The position numbers were made by a program, and so were the translations under genes. A DNA stretch of 64,000 nt. It comes from Symsagittifera roscoffensis. Lineage: Eukaryota > Xenacoelomorpha > Acoela > Convolutidae. This document shows positions 33,701-43,294 of the stretch, one piece after another. Below the pieces are notes generated by a model, which ran no database searches, had not been told where the DNA came from, and was given only the letters and a program-made list of their open reading frames with translations. The stretch is from assembly GCF_963678635.1 (NCBI RefSeq), contig NC_087063.1, forward strand, positions 83,439,574-83,503,573, written 5' to 3'. Each line of letters opens with the position of its first letter. The first letter of the stretch is position 1.

Positions 33701-36700
33701 GCCTGTTGAGAGCTGTGTTGTCGAGTACGATGACACAGTCTGCATTGAGGGTGAGTCGTTTGAGAGTGAGGACTACATTGTATGGTTGCACAACCACGTC
33801 CGAGGTGTCCTTCTGGTTAGGGAACACAGAGTACGTCTGGATCAGCTTCTTCGGATACCTACAACAAAAAAGAACAATGCTATACATATGACACAACAAC
33901 AACATCGAAAGAAAAAAGAAACAGTAGCTGTGTACATACATATGCTTAAGTACAAAACTAAAAGGACCTGGCCAGATTCAAACTGAAGACCTTTGTCGTA
34001 GCAGGCATCGACTTTGCCGCTGTGCCCAGTATGCGGAAGAAGACGTAGTACTTGAATTTATAATAAAACACACATTCACAAATGATTCAATAATTCTTTC
34101 AGACACATTGTTTCCATGAAAAAAATCGATATTCCGATTTGATAACGCATGTCAATTGCAAAATTAAATTTTAAACTAACTATTCGTAAGTTGCTTGGAG
34201 ATATCAAATAGACGGGTCATTCAACACATTTTTATACAATTTTTGGCTCTATCACTAAAAAAGCGGGGTGATACAGTACGCCGATGTGTCAGTAAATTAC
34301 AAGATCAGTAAACCCAATTACATAATAATTACATCAAATGCGGAATGAAAGATTTATAAAATAAATTAACCCAAAGCTAGAACAAAAATGTTTAAACTTC
34401 GGGGCTCATGGGAAGATTTACTTCATTTAATTTTTTAATTCAATTTAAATTTTGATGAAAAAACTCGTAATTGTAAAAATCTGTTTTTAGCTGATGTGAT
34501 TACGTAATCGAATCACGAACTTTCGGTTTACTGATCTGGTCCGCCCACTTTCGGTTTACTGTTACAACGATTTACTGGCCTACTACCAAAAAAGCAATCG
34601 CTGCTCCTAAGACAATCATTCTGGCTCTAATAATAAAAACTCACTCAAAAGTTTAAGTAGATATGATGAGTAAAGAATTTCGTGGCTGCAAAGCCGGAGT
34701 GAAAATACCATGATCTAAAAGAAAACTTTGATTTTAAGTTCGTCACAAAGACGAACCTGACAGTCGCACTACTTGCGATACAATTATGAATAACAATGAT
34801 TAATGTCAAACAGAAAAAAAATTTTTTTTAAAAAAATCAAAAATCGTTGTTGTCAATAAAAAATTGCAACAAAAGCGCAAAATATCCGAAACAAAATTGC
34901 CTGCACCAATAGTAACTTTAAAAAGAGCTTTGGGAACACTAGAAAGAAACCGAATTTTCAAACAAAAATCATTTCTGCGGAACTAAGCCGACAAAAAATA
35001 AGCAGACCGACAAAAATCTAAATAGCAAAAACAATAAATCAGGCTAAAAATTTAAATTTGCAGAAAAACAGGTCTCGATTGGAAACGAATTACCGGGCTT
35101 TTTCGTCTCAAGCTTTGAGGTTACAACAACTTGGAATAAAGCTGATCCTTCAGAAAAAGTCGGGGTACGGTAACTAAGCCGACAAAAATAAACAGATAGA
35201 CGATAGCTGGAAAAGAGCACAAAAACTCTGGTTTGCAAAAAAAACAGTTCCCGACCGGATACGAACCGCAACCACTTGCGGTCTCAAACAGTTGTGTTGC
35301 CTCAAAAACTTTTTTCGATCCCCCAAACGACACAATAAGAGGCCACTAGGACGATATAAATTAGGCCGATAAAAAGACAAAAAATGAAAAATGTTTTCTG
35401 ACAAATCGAGTTGGTAAAATTACAATTCATGTTAAAAAATTTCAATTCGGCCGGATTTTTAAAACGCAAAAACACTTAAAGCAATTTCAGTGAAAATTGT
35501 TTACAAAACAAAAAATACGATTCTTAGATGCGGAAACAAAGCTGACAAAACATAAGCAGACAAATAATAGGCCGAATTTTTTTTAAATCGGAATATTTAC
35601 CGTTTGAAAAAAACAGGCCCTAGTCAGATTCGAACCCAAGACCTTTGCCATCCCAGGCGTATTCGTTACCTCCAGGCTCAATTTGCAGGAGACACTAAGA
35701 AATTTGAATGCATTATGAGCTAGGTACCACCAGGAGTCCAGAAGAGTCCTGTTAACAAAATTATTTACGGGAAAAAGTTTACTACCCGATTGCAATACCC
35801 TTGCTTATCGAATGGGTAAAAAGTAAATTAATTCAAATCGACTGAAGTTGAAAAGTCAAAATGGCCATTTTAATTGATGCCGCCTGTTGAACAAACAAAA
35901 TTTCTTCAAGCGTGGCGTTACATTTTTCTCAACAGATTACTCAGCAGATTGTCAAACTTTCCTCTCGGTTTCGCTTCAAGACAAAACAGTATTCAAATAA
36001 ATTGCCACCAGTTCGCAAAGCGAACTCAAAATTTTCAAATATCCTCATTTTTTGGCACTGTTGAACACATTTTCAGTTTCGTCACTGTTGAGCGCCCCCG
36101 ACATTGAGAGCGAAAATTTAGAACGAAAGATCGCATATAGAGTAAAAGGAAAAAGAGCCCAAACCGGTCGTTGAGTCGTTCGAGTAAGTATGATCCCATG
36201 CCGCTGCCTGTACCTCCGGCCATGCTGTGACACATGACGAACCCCTCCATGGAGTCGCTGTTCTCTGCTTCCCTGTCAATTATATCAAAGATAGGCTCGT
36301 GGAACCCCTCTGCCTGTGTAAGACCTGAGGCCCAGTTGTTGCCCGCGCCTCCCCCGTCCTTAGACGTGAAGATGTTTTCCCGGTTGTATAAATTGGCATA
36401 CTCAGAGGTCTAGAATAGCAAACGTAAAATTTTTTAGATGATCAAATGTTTGTGAAAGTCAAAAAGCTTTTAAAATTCATGATTTTTCTACCAACAGATT
36501 AATTTACTAAGATTATATTTAAAATCAAGAATTTATTAATCAAATCTTTACTTTCTAGGGTAGACTTTCAGTGGGTATTTATTTTGCCCTTCGTCTATCC
36601 CCTCCTTGGTCATTTTGGTTCTTTATAATGTTGGACGATGTTGTGTTAAAACTTGATTTGGGAAAAATAAATTCTTTCTTTATTTCTTTAGAACTTAATT

Positions 36701-38875
36701 AAATTCATCATTATAGTAGGATGTTCTATCAAGCTATTAATATCAGCTAATTATTCTTATTCAGCAAGCTTGTATATGAAAAACAGACGAAAACATGTAA
36801 AAAAAAAAGAAGTTAGACAAAAAAACTTCAATTAAAAGAAACTAGCGTTTAACGCACCTCCGGTGCTTCGATATTTTTAGACAGCTCATGAAAAACCGCA
36901 TATACTGGAAACAAAATCTGCTAACTTTTAGTGTACTATGAGTGCACCCAATTACAGGGTTGGTAATTTCAAACTTTTAAATTTCTTTAATTCCCATTTT
37001 GAAAAACCATAAAAGCGTCATCTTGAAAACTTAATGGGCCTCTGGAGAAATTTGGAGGCCAGATTTGCAAGCACTGAGAGCCCCTGATAGCACCCTACTA
37101 TACAGTTGGGAATTTCAAATTTCGTGAACTTTTTTTAACTTAAGATTCCCGACAAAAATTGAATATATCATAAAAAAACACCTTATCTCGGAAACTAAAA
37201 GGATTCGAGCATTCATATTTAGAGGCAAGATTTGAGATGCCTGGGTATACGCTGACAATAAGGTTGTGTCTTCATCAAGTTGGTAGTTTCAAATTTTGCG
37301 AATTTCTTTGTAGATAATTTCTTGGAGAAATTTTGAAAAAAAAAACAAAAAAACGTCACATCTCGGAACCTAAAAGCATTTTAGCAGTCGCATTTGAGCA
37401 GTCGCATGTGGCAAGATTTGTAACTCCTGAGAGCACTCAACTACAAAGCTAGGAATTTCAAATTATGAAAAAATATATTTAAATTTTCTGAAATTTTTTA
37501 AAGAAAAATCACAAAAAACGTCATATCTCGAAATATTCAAAGATTTGATCAGTCATATTTGAAGGCAAGATTTGCAACACCTTAGAGTACCCTGACAGCA
37601 CCCAACCACAAAGTTGGGAATTTCAAATTTTGAAAAATAATAAATTTAGGTTTTCTGAAAATTTTGAAAAAATCACAAAAAAACGTCACATCTCGAAAAA
37701 CTACAAGGATTTGAGCAGTCATATTTGGAGACAAGATTCGCAATTCTTAATAGTACTCTGACAGTACCCAACTACAGGGTTGGAAATTTCAAATTTTGAA
37801 AGAAAAAAAATTCATGTTTTCTAAAAAAAAATTTTGAAAAAATCACATAAAACTTCATATCTCGAAAACTACGAAGAACTGGGCAGTCATATTTGGAGGC
37901 AAGACTTGGAATCCCTGAGAGTACTCTGGCAGAAACCAAATACAGGGTTTGGGAATTTCAGCTTTTGCGAAAAAAAATTAAGATAAGTTTTCTGAATATT
38001 TTTTGAAAAAATCACCAAAATCGTCTTATCTCGTTAACTAAAATAAATTTGGCCATTCAAAATTGGAGGCCAAATTTGCAACGCCTTGGTGAATCCGGAC
38101 AGCATCCCAATATTGGGTGGATTATTTTAAACTCGGTAAAATAACCACTAAAATCAAACTGGAAAATCGAAAAAAAAATCTTAACCTTTGCAATATACGA
38201 TATAGCTTAAACATGCAAAAATAATACGTTGAAAAAGCTTAAGCATGGCGAGATAGTGAAGGCCGCATTTAAATATATAATAGATAAATTATAGGACCAC
38301 GAAAACACATTTTTTTCAAAACGACAAAAATAAATAGGCAACCAAGCCAAAAAACGGATTAAACTTATTGGCCAGGTTTAAGATGTAACCAACAAAATGT
38401 CAAGTCAAAATGAATAAAATGAAATTATCAGAAAAACAAACTTCAGAATTTGATTTTCAAATGAAACTTTGAAAAATGAATAAAATTTGATATTGTGATG
38501 TCGTAAAAAAAGATACCACACTCAACCCCCAAAGAGTTTTCTTGGCAAAACCTAAAATTAGGCAGAAAAACCCTGCTCTACGCCATAGTTTCTTCCAGTC
38601 ACTTCTTGACGTGGTCGGAACTCTTTAATATAGGGACTGACATTGATGTTGTTGATGACTCTGGGCTCTAGATCCAGCAGGACTGCCCTGGGTATGTAGT
38701 GCTCATCGTCTGCCTGGTAGAAGAAGACGTCTTTCCGGTCATTGCCCTCTGTGGCGAACTCCTCCAGTATGCCGTGTGGGTTGATTCCGTGTTCCGCACA
38801 GATCTGCTTCCAGAACTCCATGCCAATCTGGTTGCCACATTGGCCCAGCTGCAGAGTGATGATTTCACGAGGCAT
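27611..38875 (-). CDS. TUBG1: Gamma-tubulin (complete, 7 exons, 471 codons)
   Basis: The exons are 38642-38875, 36165-36409, 33703-33858, 31212-31390, 29405-29667, 28455-28646 and 27611-27757. All phases agree and the sum is 1416 nt including the stop. Gamma-tubulin nucleates microtubules within the gamma-tubulin ring complex at centrosomes. Seen: [18 protein letters not shown] start, [12 protein letters not shown], the tubulin GTP-binding signature [43 protein letters not shown] and the family C-terminus. It is about 20 residues longer than human TUBG1 because of a Gly-rich insertion in exon 5. Intron 3 uses GC-AG. Introns of 0.7-2.5 kb hold repeats. Family identity is certain; the number of paralogues is unknown. 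Confidence 0.97.
28455..28646 (-). CDS. TUBG1: Gamma-tubulin exon 6
   Basis: This exon has 64 codons, phase 0, from [14 protein letters not shown] to DFDPMRKSQ, with acceptor attgtag and donor gtgagt. Confidence 0.95.
29405..29667 (-). CDS. TUBG1: Gamma-tubulin exon 5 (with Gly-rich insertion)
   Basis: This 263-nt exon encodes [27 protein letters not shown] and [17 protein letters not shown]. Between VSIPRD and NHCY it has an insertion of about 20 residues (including [12 protein letters not shown]) in the same open frame with no splice signals. Confidence 0.95.
29668..31211. other. Gamma-tubulin intron 4 with SINE-like copies
   Basis: No extra exon. It contains an aagcggagattcgc repeat fragment near 30486 and most of the SINE-like copy listed at 30760-31140. 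Confidence 0.5.
30760..31140 (-). repeat. tRNA-related SINE-like repeat
   Basis: Read on minus, 31010-30925 looks tRNA-derived: GGCCTAGAGCTAACG (A-box-like) and GGGCTAGAGTCCC (B-box-like). Flanking it are aactaagccgacaaaaa and ctagtttccgattacaagac, shared with copies at 1-215, 9990-10265 and 32820-33170. Confidence 0.6.
31212..31390 (-). CDS. TUBG1: Gamma-tubulin exon 4
   Basis: This 179-nt exon encodes [15 protein letters not shown] through [11 protein letters not shown], with acceptor tcttgtag and donor gtacag. Confidence 0.95.
31391..33702. other. Gamma-tubulin intron 3 (GC-AG)
   Basis: No extra exon. It contains an aagcggagcttcgc palindromic repeat fragment near 32368-32404 and a SINE-like copy at 32820-33170. 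Confidence 0.5.
32820..33170 (-). repeat. tRNA-related SINE-like repeat
   Basis: It has the same block order as 30760-31140; the tRNA-like part is at about 33060-32965 (minus: GGCCTAGAGGGAACGCGG). Confidence 0.6.
33703..33858 (-). CDS. TUBG1: Gamma-tubulin exon 3 (GC donor)
   Basis: This 156-nt exon encodes [16 protein letters not shown] through LDNTALNR. The acceptor is ttgttgtag. The donor is AG|GCAAGT, the typical context of GC-AG introns, and only this donor preserves the LNR-IA junction. Confidence 0.93.
33955..34740. repeat. Dispersed repeat, interrupted copy
   Basis: It matches 61890-62165: ccagattcaaactgaagacc, gggtcattcaacacattttt and ggctgcaaagccg...accatgatctaaaa. The copy here is split by the element at 34265-34587. 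Confidence 0.6.
34265..34587. mobile_element. Short non-autonomous DNA element with 8-bp duplication
   Basis: 323 bp flanked by direct AAAAAAGC copies (34257-34264 and 34588-34595). The surrounding repeat at 61990-62060 has the corresponding empty site. The ends are rich in CAGTAAA motifs in opposite orientation. An 8-bp duplication fits hAT-type insertion; the terminal repeats are imperfect. Confidence 0.55.
35060..35700. repeat. Cluster of tRNA-like repeat fragments
   Basis: Three successive segments (about 35065-35130, 35245-35305 and 35605-35690) each carry an A-rich start, a reverse B-box (gattcgaaccc or a variant) and a caatggcgttac-like tail. They belong to the family seen at 7020, 33960, 58840 and 61890. 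Confidence 0.5.
36165..36409 (-). CDS. TUBG1: Gamma-tubulin exon 2
   Basis: This 245-nt exon has acceptor attctag and ends in phase 2 at CG|gtttgg. It carries [22 protein letters not shown] and the [18 protein letters not shown] nucleotide-binding signature. Confidence 0.95.
36925..38130. repeat. Satellite array, about eight units of about 165 bp
   Basis: Recurring phrases are ttgagcagtcatatttgga, ggcaagatttgcaa, acccaactacagggttggga, atttcaaatttt and catatctcg. Units start near 36945, 37090, 37255, 37430, 37590, 37757, 37926 and 38094. The units are more diverged than the array at 5380. It lies in gamma-tubulin intron 1, and one lone monomer sits at about 3770-3925 in NEMF. Confidence 0.85.
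38642..38875 (-). CDS. TUBG1: Gamma-tubulin exon 1
   Basis: This exon has 78 codons from MPREII to VINNIN, phase 0, and donor gtcagt. An in-frame ATG four codons upstream (38887) exists, but the family start is MPREI. The frame stays open into the intron for 28 codons with no family similarity. Confidence 0.95.
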
Positions 38876-40429
38876 CACTATCAACACTATTAAGATACTT
38901 TACATTCAAATCAACTGAAAAAAAAGTAGTTGATAAATAGATATTGCGATTGAAGCTATAGGTTCAAAACAGTTGTCCTATTTTCAACTCCGCTGTTAAT
39001 GTTTTTCACCCCCGAGAAGCGCGTCGAGCACACTCACTCAGATCTAGAACTATCGCTAAATTTGAGCTCTCAACTTGGATATAAACATAGAAAAAAATAG
39101 TTATGTCCATCAATCGAAATTTGAAACGTCCAGAGTGTTTGATTAATGAACGCTTTCATACAGCTTTATAAGCACAAGGCATATGCTGCTCCGGGATCTG
39201 AACCAAAACGAAATCTCAAACATAACCAACAGACAGTTCGAAAATCCAATGAACAAGGAAACAAATGGCTGACATTTTTTGGGGGAATTTTTTTTTTAAT
39301 GGTCGACATTATTTTCCATAGAAGCAAACCAAAAAAAAAACTAGATGAAATTGTTAATTTTATATTTAGCTGGGAATTTTAAAAAAAAATAAAGCCCCAT
39401 CACGTTTTTTGCGCCCTTTTGCGTTTTCGTAATTAGAAGGCGTAGTTGGTCTTCCTTTTAGAAAACTTAAGAACAATTCAGAAATCAAACTGCACAAAAT
39501 CTTTTGTGAGCGTGTAAAAGTTTAAATACTTTTTCTAATTATTTTATGCAAAAAAAGTCAAATAGCTGTTTAATTCAGTTGTACCGGTAACAAAAAGACT
39601 TCTCGGAAACTCTCATACAGTATTCATGTCAGCGATAGGTTTTCGCTCGTGACAAACGTCGATGATCAGACGAACCTTTTTGAATTTTTAATCAACAGAC
39701 ACTTTTTATGAAAATTAGGTTACCAGATTTGAGATCCAAAAATTTCAGCCACCAATGCAACTTTAATTACTTCGAAACTCATTATATTAAAAACTTTTTT
39801 CGAAAACCCATTCACAGAAGTTTCACATTACTTCAGTAGCTTCAATGGGTACAAGGCCGATTTGAATGAACCGCTCAAAACTAACAAAACTGGACAACAA
39901 ATGAATTCTCGGATTGGGTTAGATTTAGACAAAACTACGAAGCCAAACATATCAGAGTTTCATAAGAAATAGTATGGTGTAATTTGTTTGCATTAAAGTG
40001 GGTTTCAAAATTGCGCCCTCCTTCGAGCCCCGACCGTTTTTCAACGATTTTTTTTTCAGTATGTATGAAACTGAATTTTTTCCGGGAAACCAGAATTGAG
40101 CTGTGGGACTTTCGATTGTCTGCTTATTTTGCGTCGTCTCAATTTCTAAAGCATTGCTTGTTAGAGCGAGGGGCCACAAGGCCGACAAGTATGAGCGGGA
40201 AACTAAAAAACTGCTATCGGAAATTGTCATAAGACTTTGACCGATTAAATTTTAGATGAAAAAATTTTACACCACAACCCACCAGGTTTTTTCAAATAAC
40301 TATCAGTTTTTGCCTTTCCAACGACACAAAAAAGATTAAGCCAAAAAAAGATGAACCCAAACCATTTAATTTGGAACAAAACAAAAAAGCGTATTCAAAA
40401 TCCGAGTTGCTAGTTAATTGACAAATTAA
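38876..40429. other. Intergenic, upstream of gamma-tubulin
   Basis: The gamma-tubulin promoter should lie in the first few hundred bases, but I see no clear core element. The rest is AT-rich with no supported gene. Confidence 0.4.
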
Positions 40430-40435
40430 CAGGAG
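40430..40435. repeat. Target-site duplication, left (CAGGAG)
   Basis: Identical to 58684-58689; six bases, the usual Polinton length. Confidence 0.9.
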
Positions 40436-40653
40436 AGTAGTATTGTATCGTGTCCCGGATCCTAAGGGGGGGGGGGTCCTTCCTAAGGGGGGGTCCTCAC
40501 GTAAAGCAAAATCCTAGGAAAGGGGTCCTTAATTTTTTGGAGGACCGCTATCCTAGGATTTTGTAAACGAAAGAGATTTTCCACCCAAAAAGCAGAAGAC
40601 CCCCTACTTAGGATCTTGCTAAGTTTAGCTTAACAACAAGGGACACGATACAA
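40436..40653 (+). repeat. Polinton left terminal inverted repeat
   Basis: About 218 bp, matching the reverse complement of 58468-58683 at about 85-90 per cent. It is itself bounded by tattgtatcgtgtcc and ggacacgataca, and contains G-rich runs and a central cctagga repeat pair, so it can fold on itself. Confidence 0.92.
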
Positions 40654-40954
40654 AAATCTTTCTAATTCCAAATTTTGGTGTCCTAATTATTGGTCCTGAT
40701 TAATTATATGAATCATATTAATTGTTATGTTTGTTTAGGGTAAATGAACTTTCGACCTAGTTGAAATTTGTTAGTGAACGGGGAATTGACTTTTATGGTA
40801 TATAATAAAAATTCGCCGGCCATTTTGGCAGCGTAGCTTAACTGTTGGCAGCAGTAAACTAATTCCTTAACTTGACCTAAATTTTATGGTGAAAAGGCAG
40901 TAAATTGAAATTACTCTCAAAAGGCGGCGGCCGTTTCTGGGCAAAATATACCAA

Positions 40955-41524
40955 ATGATAAATTTGACAAATTTTGAAATAAGAAAAATGAAATTAGAGG
41001 GAACTTGGTGTACTGAAGATATTGATAATGAGCATTTACAATTAAGAGTGTTTTCAACCGCAGAAAAAAACTCATTTTTCAAATTTAGTAATGAACGCTA
41101 CGTCGTCTTCCTCGAAAGGGCAAAGGAAATTTCAAAGAAAGATTACGAGTTAATTTTCAAAGAACAATTTTATTTGAGTGAGCTTCAACAAATCTCTTGG
41201 TGCATTTCTACAAAACAACAGTATGGTACTGTGAGCGATTTGAATTTTGCTGATTATGAAAACGTATTCGACTATTCGTTTGATTTTACCTCAAAAAGGG
41301 TTGATAAAGACTTGGAGAGAAAAATCCGTCTATGTTTCAACAAGCTATCAAAATACAAAAAACTTCCGGTGGTTTATTTAATTATTTACCACCGTTATCT
41401 TAATGAGACTAAATGGTATTTGCAAGGTCACTTTTATTTCCACTGGCTTGAAATTCAGCAGGTTGGCGAGGTGTTGGAAAAAATAAATAATGAAATTGCA
41501 AAAAAGCAGAGTAACTCCTATTGA
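40955..41524 (+). CDS. Polinton ORF of unknown function (189 aa)
   Basis: First gene inside the left repeat. It is intact, mixed alpha/beta in appearance, with a hydrophobic central strand (VVYLIIYHRYL) and no motif I recognise. A second Met is at residue 12. Its 3' end overlaps the next ORF by 35 nt, consistent with a co-transcribed cluster 41.0-42.8 kb. Confidence 0.7.
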   Translation: MINLTNFEIRKMKLEGTWCTEDIDNEHLQLRVFSTAEKNSFFKFSNERYVVFLERAKEISKKDYELIFKEQFYLSELQQISWCISTKQQYGTVSDLNFADYENVFDYSFDFTSKRVDKDLERKIRLCFNKLSKYKKLPVVYLIIYHRYLNETKWYLQGHFYFHWLEIQQVGEVLEKINNEIAKKQSNSY

Positions 41525-41924
41525 TTTGAAAATAATTCACGAAATTTATACGTCTTTGAAACAAACTTATCCTGATAATTCTAACCGACGCAACTATTTT
41601 CTAGCTGCATCTTCTCTGTTTTTTGTTAGTTCTGATAACCTTAACTACGACATTTTAATTAAGTTGAGACCTTATGGTGGCTTGATTGGTATTGATAACT
41701 CTTCCTTGGACAAATACTTGAAAAATTCCAAAATTTTACGATTGCACGCTATTTTGCACGATGCGGCCGGATTTATACACGAATTTTATCAACAGGGTCC
41801 CACGTACTGTTACATTTTGCCCTGGAACTGTAACAACATCTTATTGGGACATTTGAGTGGAATAGCGTTCTGCCTTTTCATTAAGTTGAAAAAACCAGAA
41901 GTTTATCATTTACTAGAATGCTAG
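41490..41924 (+). CDS. Polinton ORF of unknown function (144 aa)
   Basis: Intact ORF overlapping both neighbours (35 nt upstream, 7 nt downstream at ATGCTAG). Contains a central HAILHDAAGFIHEFY segment. No family recognised. Confidence 0.65.
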   Translation: MKLQKSRVTPIDLKIIHEIYTSLKQTYPDNSNRRNYFLAASSLFFVSSDNLNYDILIKLRPYGGLIGIDNSSLDKYLKNSKILRLHAILHDAAGFIHEFYQQGPTYCYILPWNCNNILLGHLSGIAFCLFIKLKKPEVYHLLEC

Positions 41925-42487
41925 GCGAGAGATCAGTTGTGCTTGACGTGGAAGGCTTTCGTTACAAGAAAAACGCCTTTGTGGTTAAAGAATTAGCAAT
42001 AACAACTTCAGACTACAGCGATCGACTCATTTTCCTACCTCCAGTGAATTTCAATATACTACCAAAGCTTGAACAAAAAGCTTACAACTGGTTAACAAAT
42101 TATTTACACGGTCTCCATTGGGAAAACGGTGATTATCTTTACATAAACTTGAATCAAATACTTCAGAGTTTTGTGCTGAGAAATCCCGGTGCCGTTTTTT
42201 ACGCTAAAGGAAAAGAAAAGACAGAATTTTTGGCCAAGTACTTGGACCGAAAGATTGAAAACCTAGATGATTTGGGCTGTCCTCGGGTTGAAAACTTATA
42301 TTTTAAAAATTATCCAAGTTGCAATAAACACATTCCACATTACAACTCCAGGAATCATTTTGCCCTGAAGAAAACCAAGGTTTTTTATGATTGGTTGAAA
42401 AATGAACAACAGCGAGAGATCAGCGAAAGTGGAGACATACCTATCACCAAATTCAATGCTTTGTGCGTGGATGACTCCAGAGGGTGA
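41918..42487 (+). CDS. Putative DEDD-exonuclease-fold protein (189 aa)
   Basis: The N-terminus has VVLDVEGF (D10, E12), which looks like the Exo I D-x-E motif of DEDD nucleases. Later come FYAKGKEKTEFL, a Cys/His segment (CPRVENL, CNKHIPHY) and NHFALKKTKVFYDWL, which resembles the HxALxD Exo III motif, though Lys replaces the final Asp. Similar DVEGF proteins occur in animal Polintons as I recall. Activity is doubtful given the missing Asp. Confidence 0.5.
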   Translation: MLGERSVVLDVEGFRYKKNAFVVKELAITTSDYSDRLIFLPPVNFNILPKLEQKAYNWLTNYLHGLHWENGDYLYINLNQILQSFVLRNPGAVFYAKGKEKTEFLAKYLDRKIENLDDLGCPRVENLYFKNYPSCNKHIPHYNSRNHFALKKTKVFYDWLKNEQQREISESGDIPITKFNALCVDDSRG

Positions 42488-42743
42488 TATTAAAATTTCA
42501 TTAACGAGAATAGAGCGTATTGATTGTAGTGGCCAAATTGTTCAGAGGAAGGAGCAAATAATAATTTCCGAAGAAGAGTTGTCTACGTTGAAGAGGTTTT
42601 TTCCAGTTATTGATCAATTTGTATACTTCCAGAGATTCAAGTTTATCAGAAATGTTAGCCAGCAAGCGAGGAGTATATCTTCGCGAACTAGTCTTAGTAC
42701 CCAAACGTCAGCCAGGAGTTCAGATGGATCTAAACAGCAGTGA
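42402..42743 (+). CDS. Putative PC4-like protein (113 aa)
   Basis: Overlaps the preceding ORF by 86 nt. The middle (GDIKISLTRIERID, then IIISEEELSTLKRFFPVID) follows the beta-strand then helix pattern of PC4/SUB1 single-strand DNA-binding cofactors. The C-terminus is Ser/Gln-rich. A second PC4-like ORF is at 49977-50336. Confidence 0.4.
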   Translation: MNNSERSAKVETYLSPNSMLCAWMTPEGDIKISLTRIERIDCSGQIVQRKEQIIISEEELSTLKRFFPVIDQFVYFQRFKFIRNVSQQARSISSRTSLSTQTSARSSDGSKQQ

Positions 42744-42807
42744 ATTGCCAGATGAGATTAAGACGATTGTGAAAGAGGATACTGTGAAGAAAATAATGTA
42801 CTACTAA
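42655..42807 (+). CDS. Small overlapping ORF (about 50 aa)
   Basis: It opens in another frame inside the end of the PC4-like ORF, MLASKRGVYLRELVLVPKRQ, and runs past it to TAA at 42807. It may be a small Polinton protein; evidence is only the open frame and tight packing. Confidence 0.3.
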   Translation, partial: LASKRGVYLRELVLVPKRQPGVQMDLNSSELPDEIKTIVKEDTVKKIMYY

Positions 42808-42975
42808 AAAACTGCAAATATCCCAGCAAACTTTGTTTTAGAAATGCATGACATAAATGATAGAGAATTCACACGTTATGAAATTTTTTACTGTTCTCAA
42901 AGTAATTTAATTTTTTACAAGCTTCATTCACAGAGAGAAAGTCTAACACAGTCTGTAGAATAAATAGTTTCTCAA

Positions 42976-43260
42976 ATGTCAGAAGCAACAACAGCAGTAG
43001 ATGAACCTGACGCAACATTAGTAACAGAGTTTGTTTATAACGAGACAAACAGTGAAAAAAAATCATGGAAGTTTTGTAACAATGTAACTTTGCCAAGGTC
43101 TGAAGTAGTTTTTGTTGCGCAAATGGTAGTAATTCTAATTTTACTAACTTTCTGCATTCTCAAACTTTCTTTCACTAAATTAAGTTGCGAAGAAACGTCA
43201 GTTTGGTTCTCAATTTTATCAGGCTTGGTTGGTTACGTACTACCAAACCCAAGAATATGA
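42976..43260 (+). CDS. Polinton small membrane protein (94 aa)
   Basis: After an acidic N-terminal third with several NxT sites comes PRSEVVFVAQMVVILILLTF, a strong membrane segment, then a second hydrophobic stretch ending GYVLPNPRI. This layout is recurrent in animal Polintons/adintoviruses as I recall. It lies directly before the ATPase; a role in an inner virion membrane would be inference. Confidence 0.65.
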   Translation: MSEATTAVDEPDATLVTEFVYNETNSEKKSWKFCNNVTLPRSEVVFVAQMVVILILLTFCILKLSFTKLSCEETSVWFSILSGLVGYVLPNPRI

Positions 43261-43294
43261 ATAAAGTGATTGATACTTCGACAAGAATATTTAT

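Noticed and set aside
33694-33986. Overlapping plus-strand frames opposite gamma-tubulin exon 3
   Set aside because: Shadows of a conserved exon on the other strand.
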